Positions 1 through 5,289 are shown, counted from the stretch's first letter. The stretch is 5,289 nt of DNA from an uncultured Acidimicrobiales bacterium (GCA_938091985.1 CALKOE010000400.1:1-5289); one strand, 5' to 3'. Program-made: numbers and translations. The notes: a model not told the origin generated them from the sequence alone.

Positions 1-1
1 C

Positions 2-988
2 CTCGTTGCGCCGTTCGGCGCGGCGCTCACCACAGCGGCAACTGATTCGGCGGTGGCGGTCTCGCTCTCACCCACGCGCCGAGCCCCTGATTTCGACCTG
101 CTGAACCTGCCTCGACCGGCGTCGGCGCGTCCGTGGGCCTACGTGAAGATCGCCGAGGGATGCGACCGGGCCTGCGGGTTCTGTGCAATTCCGACCTTTC
201 GTGGCCCGCAGCGCAGTCGCAGCATCGAGCAGATCCTCGAGGAAGTCGATCAGATCCAGGCGAAGGAAATCGTGCTGGTCGCGCAGGATCTCGCCGCGTT
301 CGGTCGCGATCAAGGTGTGGGCGAGCGGGCAATCGTTCCGCTCATCGAGCGGGTTGCCGCTCGTGTCGAGCGGGTGCGTCTGCTGTATCTCTACCCCTCG
401 GATCTCAACGAGCGATTGATCGACACCATCTGCAACACCGGTGTGCCCTACTTCGATCTGAGCCTGCAGCACGTGTCGCCACCGCTCATGCGACGCATGA
501 AGCGCTGGGGCGACGGCGAGCGGTTCATCGAACGCATCGAGACCATCCGGTCGCGTGAACCGGATGCGGCGTTTCGATCGAACTTCATCGTCGGTTACCC
601 CGGCGAGACCGAGGCGGACCACGATGCGCTGCTCGAGTTCGTCGAGGCCGCCCGCCTCGACTGGTGCGGCTTCTTCGCCTACTCGAAAGAGGACGGCACC
701 TACGCGGCCGACCTCGACGGCACCGTCGACGCACATCTCCGCGACGACCGACTTGCCGAGCTGCGCGAGTTGCAGGACGACATCACCGCACAAAAACGTG
801 ACGAACTGATCGGTCGTCGGGTCGAAGTGCTCGTGGATGAGTCCGGTATCGCACGATCACATCGCGAAGCGCCAGAGATCGACGGGATCATCTCGGTGCC
901 CCACACTCTTCCCGTGGGAGAGTTTGCGACTGTCGAGATCGTCGGTGCCATGGGCCCGGATCTCGAGGCGGAGGTGGCAGGTGGCTGA
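2..988 (+). CDS. rimO: Ribosomal protein S12 methylthiotransferase RimO (5' end cut by the window edge)
   Basis: RimO is a radical-SAM enzyme that adds a methylthio group to a conserved aspartate of ribosomal protein S12 in the cytoplasm. The frame is open to the left edge, so the N-terminal UPF0004 domain, with the cysteines that bind the auxiliary Fe-S cluster, lies outside the window. What is present: the radical-SAM motif CDRACGFC (Cx3Cx2C, cysteine codons at 161, 173 and 182) in the RimO-like context YVKIAEGCDRACGFCAIP, followed by FRG and an SR pair; the SLQH strand near 455-470; GYPGET near 593; and a C-terminal TRAM domain from about 790 to the stop. EAPEIDG (about 866-886) in that domain is typical of RimO and argues against the tRNA enzyme MiaB. 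The GTG at 53 is in frame but is only an internal valine, since the similarity continues upstream of it. The stop overlaps the next gene. No key residue is missing in the visible part. Confidence 0.95.
   Translation, partial: LVAPFGAALTTAATDSAVAVSLSPTRRAPDFDLLNLPRPASARPWAYVKIAEGCDRACGFCAIPTFRGPQRSRSIEQILEEVDQIQAKEIVLVAQDLAAFGRDQGVGERAIVPLIERVAARVERVRLLYLYPSDLNERLIDTICNTGVPYFDLSLQHVSPPLMRRMKRWGDGERFIERIETIRSREPDAAFRSNFIVGYPGETEADHDALLEFVEAARLDWCGFFAYSKEDGTYAADLDGTVDAHLRDDRLAELRELQDDITAQKRDELIGRRVEVLVDESGIARSHREAPEIDGIISVPHTLPVGEFATVEIVGAMGPDLEAEVAGG
970..974 (+). promoter_or_regulatory. Ribosome binding site of pgsA
   Basis: GGAGG lies 6 nt before the GTG at 981, inside the last codons of rimO. 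It fixes the start of the phosphatidyltransferase: the reading frame is open much further upstream, but those codons lie antiphase inside rimO and have no family similarity. Confidence 0.75.
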
Positions 989-1559
989 GCTCATCGAGCC
1001 GCGCCAAGCCGGGATCACCCATCCGGCCAACCTGCTGACGATCACGCGGCTGGTGTTCGCGCCGCTCCTCTTCTGGCTGGTGCTCGATGCTGAGGCCACC
1101 CGCGGCGTGTCATGGGCCGCGTTCGCCCTTGGCATCGCACTCGCCAGCACCGACTTCTTCGATGGGAAGGTCGCCCGCAGAGCCAACGTCGTGAGCCGTA
1201 GCGGCGCCTTCCTGGATCCCTTGGCCGACAAGGTCGTGATCCTCGGATCGAGCGTCTGCCTCGTTGCCGTCGACCGCTACTGGTGGGTTCCGGTCACGAT
1301 CATGGCGGTGCGCGAACTCGGCATCACTGCCTGGCGGAGCCGTTGGGCCCGCGAGGGGTTGGCCCTGCCGGCGCGCCGCTCGGCCAAGTACAAGGTGTTC
1401 GTCCAGGGCGTGGCCCTTGCTGCTGCGGTGATGCCGACGCTGGAAGACCAGGACACGGCCATTGCGGTCCTGCTGTGGATCGCCGTCGTTTGGACGGTCG
1501 CCACCGGCATCCAGTATCTGATTGACGGACGCAACGCCCTCAGCACCACCGGCGACTGA
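981..1559 (+). CDS. pgsA: CDP-alcohol phosphatidyltransferase, probably phosphatidylglycerophosphate synthase
   Basis: This membrane enzyme moves a phosphatidyl group from CDP-diacylglycerol to an alcohol. For PgsA the acceptor is glycerol-3-phosphate, and the reaction is the committed step to phosphatidylglycerol and cardiolipin. The 192-residue protein has the exact family signature D-G-x2-A-R-x8-G-x3-D-x3-D at residues 61-83 (metal-binding and catalytic D58, D61, D79 and D83). HPANLLTITRL near the N-terminus matches the usual NxPNxLTxxR start. AKYKVFVQ (about 135-142) matches the G-K-x-K-T/V stretch seen in PgsA. About five hydrophobic segments are visible (roughly residues 22-36, 45-57, 85-97, 100-112 and 161-180), as expected for this fold. 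The GTG start is supported by GGAGG 6 nt upstream, and it overlaps the rimO stop by 8 nt, suggesting coupled translation. The rimO-pgsA-cinA order is common in actinobacteria and supports PgsA, though substrate choice within this superfamily cannot be read with certainty. A phosphatidylinositol-phosphate or cardiolipin synthase is less likely. Confidence 0.9.
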   Translation: MAELIEPRQAGITHPANLLTITRLVFAPLLFWLVLDAEATRGVSWAAFALGIALASTDFFDGKVARRANVVSRSGAFLDPLADKVVILGSSVCLVAVDRYWWVPVTIMAVRELGITAWRSRWAREGLALPARRSAKYKVFVQGVALAAAVMPTLEDQDTAIAVLLWIAVVWTVATGIQYLIDGRNALSTTGD

Positions 1560-1572
1560 GCCGAATCTCCAC

Positions 1573-1578
1573 GGAGGA
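1573..1578 (+). promoter_or_regulatory. Ribosome binding site of cinA
   Basis: GGAGGA sits just before ATG 1582 with the short spacer AAC. It selects this ATG over an in-frame upstream start at 1522 that lies inside pgsA. That longer version would only add about 20 low-complexity residues before the conserved MKCEVVAVGTELLLGQ start. Confidence 0.85.
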
Positions 1579-1581
1579 AAC

Positions 1582-2829
1582 ATGAAGTGTGAAGTCGTCG
1601 CGGTCGGCACCGAGCTGTTGCTCGGCCAGATCGTGGATACCAACTCCTCGTGGATCGGCGAGCAACTCGCCCTCGTCGGTATCGACAGCCACTTCCAGAC
1701 CAAGGTCGGCGACAACCTCGACCGCATGGTGACTGCGCTCCGTCAAGCGCTCGAGCGCAGCGACGCAGTGATCGTCTGTGGCGGCCTGGGTCCGACACAG
1801 GACGACATCACCCGCAACGCGATCGCCGAGGTCATGGGAGTCGCGCTGGTCCGCGACCCCGAGATCGTCGAGAAGATCCACGCGATGTTCGGTGGCCGTG
1901 GGCGAGAGATGCCCGACAACAACCTGCTGCAGGCCGATGTGCCGGTCGGCGCCACTGTGAATCCCGCGATGCCCGGCACTGCGCCCGGGCTGATGTGTCC
2001 GCTCACGGGAGCCGATGAAGGCAAGATCATCTATGCGGTGCCCGGGGTTCCCTGGGAGATGCAGCAGATGGTCACAGCCGGGATCCTGCCCGACCTACAG
2101 GAGAGAGCGGGGATCACCTCGGTGATTCGCAGCCGCACGTTGCGGACCTGGGGACAGAGCGAGTCCGGACTTGCTGAGCAACTCGACGACGAGATCCAAC
2201 GACTCGACGATGCCGGTACCGCGACCATCGCCTTCCTGGCCAGCGGTTGGGAAGGTCTGAAGGTCCGCATCACGGCGAAGGCGCCGACCGAAGCGGAGGT
2301 TGTTGCGATCCTCGACGAAGAGGAGCAGCGAGTCCGGGAGATCATCGGTGACATCGTCTTCGGTCTCGACGACGACACCATGGAATCGGTGGTGATGGAG
2401 TTGCTCCGCGAGCGGGGCCAGACCCTGGCGCTGGCGGAGTCGCTCACCGGTGGACTGATCGCCAGCCGGCTGACCGCTCACGCGGGATTCAGCGATGTGT
2501 TCCGCGGCGCGGTTGTGCCGTATCACCGTGACCTGAAGCAGTCGTTGCTCGGCGCGCCAGACGTGCCTGCGGTGTCAGAGGAGATGGTGAAAGCGATGGC
2601 CGAAGGAGTGTGCGCAACCTTGGGCGCCGACGTCGGCATCGCGGTGAGCGGCGTGGCCGGTCCCGACCCTCATGAGGGTCAGGACCCGGGGGCGCTCTGG
2701 ATCGGTATTCATCTCAACGGCACGTCGGAAGCGGTCAACCTGACCCTCCCATTCGACCGAGAGCGGATCCGCCAATTCACCTGCATCATGGCGCTCAACA
2801 TGCTTCGTACCCGCCTCCTGGCGGCCTGA
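1582..2829 (+). CDS. cinA: CinA family protein: MoCF-like domain plus nicotinamide-nucleotide amidase
   Basis: CinA proteins join an N-terminal molybdopterin-binding-like (MoCF/COG1058) domain, linked in the family to ADP-ribose or NAD-derivative hydrolysis, to a C-terminal PncC domain that deamidates nicotinamide mononucleotide in the NAD salvage cycle. The name comes from competence-induced expression in streptococci; nothing here suggests competence. The 415 residues are the usual length. Visible landmarks: VGTELLLGQIVDTN (8-21), GGLGPTQDD (67-75) and MPGTAPG (130-136) in the first domain; a middle segment with WGQSES (190-195); and the amidase domain from about 265 with AESLTGG (285-291), Y314 and K319 in VPYHRDLKQSLLG, and SGVAGPDP (356-363). 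Where many relatives have ESCTGG this protein has Leu at the Cys position; I believe this variant is common in actinobacteria and not a loss of activity. The gene starts 22 nt after pgsA behind a strong ribosome binding site and ends one base before the methyltransferase start. In many bacteria cinA lies close to recA. Confidence 0.95.
   Translation: MKCEVVAVGTELLLGQIVDTNSSWIGEQLALVGIDSHFQTKVGDNLDRMVTALRQALERSDAVIVCGGLGPTQDDITRNAIAEVMGVALVRDPEIVEKIHAMFGGRGREMPDNNLLQADVPVGATVNPAMPGTAPGLMCPLTGADEGKIIYAVPGVPWEMQQMVTAGILPDLQERAGITSVIRSRTLRTWGQSESGLAEQLDDEIQRLDDAGTATIAFLASGWEGLKVRITAKAPTEAEVVAILDEEEQRVREIIGDIVFGLDDDTMESVVMELLRERGQTLALAESLTGGLIASRLTAHAGFSDVFRGAVVPYHRDLKQSLLGAPDVPAVSEEMVKAMAEGVCATLGADVGIAVSGVAGPDPHEGQDPGALWIGIHLNGTSEAVNLTLPFDRERIRQFTCIMALNMLRTRLLAA
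2665..2680. repeat. Perfect 16-bp palindrome inside cinA
   Basis: GACCCTCATGAGGGTC is its own reverse complement, with 8 bp on each side of the centre and no spacer. It lies in the cinA codons for the loop DPHEGQ just after SGVAGP. It can pair as a cruciform or serve as a dyad binding site, but it has no loop bases and no T run, so it is not an intrinsic terminator. Function unknown; it may be chance. Confidence 0.6.
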
Positions 2830-2830
2830 G

Positions 2831-3901
2831 GTGCGCACCGAACTCGACTTCGAACTTCTCGGCCAGACCGTCCAGGACCTGTATCGGCTCAAACAAGGCG
2901 AGGTGATGAGCGCCGTCATCCATCTCGGCGTTCGCCTCGAACTCTTCGACGCACTGGCCGCGAACGACGGCGCGACCAGTGAGTCGCTCGCTGCGACCAC
3001 GGGTCTGCACGAGCGCTGGGTGCGTGAATGGCTACACGCTGTCGCGGCCGCCGATCTCGCCGAGCACGAGGATGGCCGGTTCAACCTGACGCCCGAGGCC
3101 AAGGCCACGCTGTGCGACCCGGATCACCCTGCGGCGGTCGCCGGCGTGTTCGGCCCACCGATCACCCATCGCGAGATCGACCGGACCGCTGAGGCGTTCA
3201 CGACGGGCATCGGCATGACATGGGACGAGCACGGTGCTCACACCTGCCACTTCCAGGCGGCCATGGGCGCAGCCGGCCAGAAGACCTGGCTCGTGCCCGT
3301 GATTCTCGACTCGATCGCAGGGATGAGCGATCGGCTTGCCGCCGGCGCGACGGTGGTCGACATCGGCTGCGGCGCAGGTATCGCCGCCACCGTCATCGCT
3401 GAGGCCTATCCGAACAGCACCGTGATCGGAATCGACCCGTCGACGCATGCGATCGAGGCGGCCGCAGCCCGCGCCGCCGAAGCCGGCCTCGGCAACCTGT
3501 CGTTTCGAGCGGGAATGTTCGATGATCTCGCCGAGCTGACCGATGTCGATCTGTTGCTCACTCTCGACGTGATCCACGACCTGCCGCGACCCGGTGACGC
3601 CGTGCGGGCCGCCCGCTCGTGTCTCGCCACCGACGGCGTGTGGTTCGTGGCCGACATCAAGACACGAGGCGGGCTCGAGGACAACCGCAAGATCCCTGTG
3701 CTGCCCATGATGTACGGGATGTCGATCCTCTATTGCATGTCGTCGGCGATGTCGGAGCCCGGTGGCGCCGGCCTCGGCACACTTGGCCTCACCGAGGGCG
3801 TCTTCGGCGAACTCGCCGCCGCGGCCGGGTTCGACTCGGTCGAGACGCGCGAGTTCGATGTCGACCCGCTCAATCGCTACTTCGAGGTCCGCGTCAGCTG
3901 A
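2831..3901 (+). CDS. SAM-dependent methyltransferase with N-terminal winged helix (Rv2258c type)
   Basis: This is a predicted class I methyltransferase with unknown acceptor. The N-terminal part (about residues 1-100) looks like the winged-helix/dimerisation domain of Rv2258c-like and O-methyltransferase-like proteins: HLGVRLELFDALA (31-43), then TTGLHERWVREWLHA (56-70). The C-terminal Rossmann domain has SAM motif I VVDIGCGAGIA (175-185), an acidic residue at the end of the next strand (D202 in VIGIDPS), and the post-motif DVIHDLPRP (246-254), where O-methyltransferases often carry a catalytic base. The stretch MYGMSILYCMSSAMSEP (294-310) followed by GAGLGTLGL is typical of the Rv2258c group. 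The length of 356 residues is normal. The GTG start lies one base after the cinA stop (TGAGGTG) with no strong Shine-Dalgarno sequence, so coupled translation is likely. A GTG/ATG pair at 2903/2906 is preceded by AAGGCGAG, but starting there would cut into the conserved N-terminal helix. The small-molecule or protein target cannot be read from the sequence. Confidence 0.88.
   Translation: MRTELDFELLGQTVQDLYRLKQGEVMSAVIHLGVRLELFDALAANDGATSESLAATTGLHERWVREWLHAVAAADLAEHEDGRFNLTPEAKATLCDPDHPAAVAGVFGPPITHREIDRTAEAFTTGIGMTWDEHGAHTCHFQAAMGAAGQKTWLVPVILDSIAGMSDRLAAGATVVDIGCGAGIAATVIAEAYPNSTVIGIDPSTHAIEAAAARAAEAGLGNLSFRAGMFDDLAELTDVDLLLTLDVIHDLPRPGDAVRAARSCLATDGVWFVADIKTRGGLEDNRKIPVLPMMYGMSILYCMSSAMSEPGGAGLGTLGLTEGVFGELAAAAGFDSVETREFDVDPLNRYFEVRVS
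3894..3901. other. Shared palindromic stop site of two convergent genes
   Basis: TCAGCTGA is a perfect 8-bp palindrome. Read on the + strand it ends with the TGA of the methyltransferase; read on the - strand it ends with the TGA of the acetyltransferase. The two genes therefore overlap tail to tail by 8 nt, leaving no space for a conventional terminator between them. Confidence 0.9.
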
Positions 3902-4901
3902 GCGCGGCCCGCACTGTTTCGGTCGGGGCCTGCCACGCAGCGAATTCGAGCACGGGTACGTAACCCATGGCGACATTGATCGCGAGCATTGCATCGTTGC
4001 TTTGCGCGTTGCCGGTGGTGAGACGGATTGCATCAGGTTCCGTCTGGCGGAGCCAACGCCACATGTCGGCCTTGATCCACTTGCCGACTCCTCGACCACG
4101 GTGAAGGTGCGTCACCGCGGTGTCCCACTGATACGACGCCGCTGGGCGAGCAGGATTCACATGGACTCGGGTGTGGGCTGCGGCCCGACCCTTGTCGTCG
4201 ACGGCGAGCATGTTCGCGACGCGTATGCCGAGCGACGCCATGGCGTCCTCCTCTTCTCTCACGTCGTCTTCGTCGATATCCCACGCGTTGATGTCGAGAT
4301 CCTCGAAGGGCATGTCGTTCATCGCCAGGAGGCTCTCGATCCATGGTGTCATGAGCTCGTCAGGACACGCTCCGACCCATCGCTCGATCCGTACGTCGGT
4401 GGCTCGTTGCTGTCCGTCGGCGATCCACCTGTCCATGAGGGCTCCGTCGACCGCGACCATGTCGAGAGCGGAGACTCGCTCCAGCAGCCCGAGCGACATC
4501 CCGGCGCGTGTCCAGAAAGCACGTTCGTCGTCGTTTTCGGGTCCCCACCCGGTGATGAGCGTTCGATTGTCGGCCTCTGCGAGGTCGAGCGCGGCGCGAA
4601 GCCCCTCGAGACCGGCCTCTGGGTCGGCTGCGGCGCCGTAGATCTGGACGTTGGCCCGATGCAGGTTGTCCTCGTCCATCTCACTCTCGACATGGACGAG
4701 AGCGCGAGCTTCGGCGCCGTCGATCACGGCGAATCGCTCGTGTCGATTGCCTTCGGTTCGATCGTCTTCGGCGAAGCGGCGCAGTTCGGGCGCGGTGATC
4801 GGCGGCGTTGCGGGGTCGATGGACAGCTCGACTCGCTGCTGAAGGCGGAGCGCGGATTCGAACTCGCCGTCGCCGAGTTCCGTCAGGGGAACGACATGCA
4901 T
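3894..4901 (-). CDS. Tandem GNAT family N-acetyltransferase
   Basis: This is a predicted acetyl-CoA-dependent N-acetyltransferase of 335 residues, about twice a single GNAT domain. The C-terminal copy (about 170-325) is clearly GNAT: HRGRGVGKWIKADM (267-280) is the acetyl-CoA pyrophosphate loop (R/Q-x-x-G-x-G), preceded by the strand WDTAVTHL. NAQSNDAMLAINVAMGYVP (298-316) is the usual C-terminal NxxSNxxMLxxNxxxGF element. The N-terminal copy (1-150) has the right size but no visible acetyl-CoA loop, so it is probably degenerate and structural, as in other two-domain GNATs. An acidic stretch (DIDEDDVREEED, 208-219) lies before the second core. The substrate is unknown; an antibiotic, small amine or mycothiol-type acceptor would all be possible for the fold. 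ATG 4901 is the only ATG or GTG start in the open frame. AGGG directly abuts it, so the ribosome binding site is poorly spaced. The gene is antisense to the upstream operon and divergent from thpR. Confidence 0.87.
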   Translation of the reverse strand: MHVVPLTELGDGEFESALRLQQRVELSIDPATPPITAPELRRFAEDDRTEGNRHERFAVIDGAEARALVHVESEMDEDNLHRANVQIYGAAADPEAGLEGLRAALDLAEADNRTLITGWGPENDDERAFWTRAGMSLGLLERVSALDMVAVDGALMDRWIADGQQRATDVRIERWVGACPDELMTPWIESLLAMNDMPFEDLDINAWDIDEDDVREEEDAMASLGIRVANMLAVDDKGRAAAHTRVHVNPARPAASYQWDTAVTHLHRGRGVGKWIKADMWRWLRQTEPDAIRLTTGNAQSNDAMLAINVAMGYVPVLEFAAWQAPTETVRAALS

Positions 4902-5026
4902 CCCTGCAGTCTCGCGCTCGGCGGCAAGGGCGGCGGGGGCTGGTTGTGTGGGGTCGTCCGCGGGCGGGACGGCAGTACACAGCCTCGAGACCCGTCGGAT
5001 CTTTACCTCAGCGATAGTTTTCTCCC
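4902..5026. promoter_or_regulatory. Divergent spacer between the acetyltransferase and thpR
   Basis: These 125 nt are the only sizeable non-coding space in the window and must hold the promoters of both divergent genes. Most of it is very GC-rich. The part near 4998-5025 is distinctly richer in A and T, which suits promoter melting. For the - strand gene the best -10 candidate is TAAAGA (reverse complement of 5000-5005), without a convincing -35. No operator repeat or terminator is evident. Confidence 0.45.
5015..5020 (+). promoter_or_regulatory. Candidate -10 element for leaderless thpR
   Basis: TAGTTT matches the actinobacterial -10 consensus TANNNT and is followed by exactly 6 nt before the GTG at 5027. 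This is the spacing at which transcription would start on the first base of the start codon. No Shine-Dalgarno sequence lies before the GTG (TCTCCC only). No clear -35 is seen, which is common in this phylum. The same TAG is also the in-frame stop that prevents a longer ORF. Confidence 0.5.
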
Positions 5027-5289
5027 GTGTCTCGTCTTTTCATCGCCGCGTGGCCGCCTCCAGCGGTTGTTGGCACGCTCCGGGAGCTGCCCCGAGAAAC
5101 CGATGCCGGGATCCGCTGGACCACACCGGACCAGTGGCACATCACGCTGCGCTATCTCGTCGACCGCGAAGCGAGCCGAGACCTCAACGCTCTCGAGCGG
5201 GCAGACCGCTCGGTCCTTCAGCCGAGCCAGCGTGAGGTGTCCCCGAAACCCTTCGGGGTGCAGGGGTTCGCCGATACCGGAGGTGGCGT
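5027..5289 (+). CDS. thpR: RNA 2',3'-cyclic phosphodiesterase ThpR/LigT, N-terminal part, disrupted and open at the right edge
   Basis: ThpR (formerly 2'-5' RNA ligase LigT) is a small cytoplasmic 2H-phosphoesterase that opens 2',3'-cyclic phosphates on RNA. The first 44 residues match the family well: SRLFIAAWPPP (2-12), then GIRWTTPDQWHITLRYL (28-44), which holds the first HxTx catalytic motif, HITL. The start is firm: GTG 5027 is the first start codon after an in-frame TAG at 5015. After residue 44 the family similarity stops. A normal protein would continue with a Gly and acidic residues (FLGEVD-like) and later a VPVxGL segment; here the frame stays open to the edge but reads VDREASRDLNALERAD and onward with no family likeness. 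The reason is visible on the other strand, where the second half of a ThpR is encoded in reverse. The family is about 170-190 residues long, so as it stands the gene is not functional unless the break is artificial. Position downstream of cinA fits the cinA-ligT-recA clusters of other bacteria. Confidence 0.82.
   Translation, partial: MSRLFIAAWPPPAVVGTLRELPRETDAGIRWTTPDQWHITLRYLVDREASRDLNALERADRSVLQPSQREVSPKPFGVQGFADTGGG
5150..5158. other. Inversion junction inside thpR
   Basis: The nine bases CGCTATCTC fit ThpR in both directions: on the + strand they encode RYL just after HITL, on the - strand they encode EIA of VDEIA. The + strand similarity ends at 5158 and the - strand similarity ends at 5150, so the breakpoint falls here. 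The overlap looks like a short inverted microhomology used to join the two ends. A GTCGAC palindrome follows directly at 5159-5164. Confidence 0.65.
5150..5287 (-). pseudogene. thpR: ThpR C-terminal fragment in inverted orientation
   Basis: Reading the - strand from 5287 downwards gives an open frame beginning ATSGIGEPLHPEGF, then RGHLTLARLKDRAVCPLE, then VSARFAVDEIA. This is the second half of a LigT/ThpR protein: HLTL (5239-5228) is the second HxTx catalytic motif in the typical setting FxGHLTLARL, and RFAVDEIA is the strand that normally runs on into LVRSxL. After VDEIA (5164-5150) the likeness ends and the frame continues as QRDVPLV with no similarity until a TAA at 5005-5003. About 46 residues of real similarity are present. 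The central part of the protein and its last 25 or so residues are missing; the central part would lie beyond the right edge. There is no start codon, so this is not an independent gene. Together with the N-terminal fragment it makes up two pieces of what looks like a single gene, facing each other. Confidence 0.72.

Noticed and set aside
286..291. CinA residues 286-291 (protein positions): ESLTGG in place of ESCTGG, considered as a broken amidase site
   Set aside because: The substitution affects the Cys position only, the Ser and the Gly pair are kept, and the other amidase landmarks (Y314, K319, SGVAGPDP) are intact; I recall Leu here in many actinobacterial proteins. The coordinates given are residues of cinA, not window bases.
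68..793. Long - strand open frame (241 codons) opposite rimO
   Set aside because: Mirror frame of rimO codons with strong third-position GC; no motif and no independent ribosome binding site.
837..980. Upstream extension of pgsA to a start at 837
   Set aside because: The added residues lie antiphase inside rimO and are Ser/Arg-rich noise; the GTG at 981 has a well-placed GGAGG.
1522..1581. Upstream start of cinA at 1522
   Set aside because: It would overlap pgsA and add a non-conserved leader; the ATG at 1582 has GGAGGA and begins exactly at the conserved CinA N-terminus.
3032..4099. Long - strand open frame (355 codons) opposite the methyltransferase
   Set aside because: Antisense shadow of a well-supported gene in GC-rich DNA. 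Its translation shows Arg/Gly/His-rich sequence with no recognisable motif, and the methyltransferase on the + strand has all family landmarks.
4171..4641. Ser-rich + strand open frame opposite the acetyltransferase
   Set aside because: The Ser/Arg richness is what the complement of the Asp/Glu/Ala/Arg codons of the GNAT gene produces; no family likeness.
5241..5258. Hairpin CCCCGAA-ACCC-TTCGGGG as a possible terminator
   Set aside because: A 7-bp stem with a 4-nt loop is present, but no T run follows on either strand, and the sequence encodes HPEGFRG of the inverted ThpR half. Probably coincidental, although hairpins can promote fold-back chimeras.
1..5289. CRISPR arrays, tRNA or rRNA genes, IS elements, phage or defence genes
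   Set aside because: No spaced direct repeats, no tRNA cloverleaf, no transposase, integrase or nuclease motifs were found on either strand.

Overview
The window is a GC-rich, densely coding stretch of a bacterial chromosome. GTG starts, genes packed into an operon, a TANNNT-type -10 element and the order rimO-pgsA-cinA all point to an actinobacterium (Actinomycetota). The protein style would fit a deep-branching class such as Acidimicrobiia, but that finer placement is a guess.

Layout on the + strand: the 3' part of rimO (ribosomal protein S12 methylthiotransferase) is cut by the left edge. It overlaps by 8 nt with pgsA (a CDP-alcohol phosphatidyltransferase of phospholipid synthesis). After a 22-nt gap with a strong ribosome binding site comes cinA (two-domain CinA / nicotinamide-nucleotide amidase). 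One base later starts a SAM-dependent methyltransferase of the Rv2258c type with an N-terminal winged helix. These four genes look like one transcription unit. The next gene, a tandem GNAT acetyltransferase, lies on the - strand. Its stop codon overlaps the methyltransferase stop inside the palindrome TCAGCTGA. A 125-nt divergent spacer follows, and then a + strand gene starts: thpR (formerly ligT), an RNA 2',3'-cyclic phosphodiesterase of the 2H superfamily. It appears to be leaderless.

The order cinA-thpR recalls the cinA-ligT-recA cluster known from Deinococcus and Thermus, and recA commonly lies next to cinA elsewhere. Here the methyltransferase and the acetyltransferase sit between cinA and thpR. 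recA is not in the window.

The most striking observation is at the right edge. The + strand carries a normal ThpR N-terminus up to the first HxTx motif (HITL). From about position 5150 the similarity to the family moves to the opposite strand: read in reverse from 5287, the same DNA gives the second half of a ThpR protein, including the second HxTx motif (HLTL). The two halves meet head-on at a 9-nt stretch that fits both readings. This is the signature of a fold-back inversion inside thpR. It is either an amplification or assembly chimera at a contig end, which I think is more likely, or a real intragenic inversion.

I see no tRNA, rRNA, CRISPR, IS element, phage gene or defence system. Apart from the thpR break the region is mostly housekeeping.
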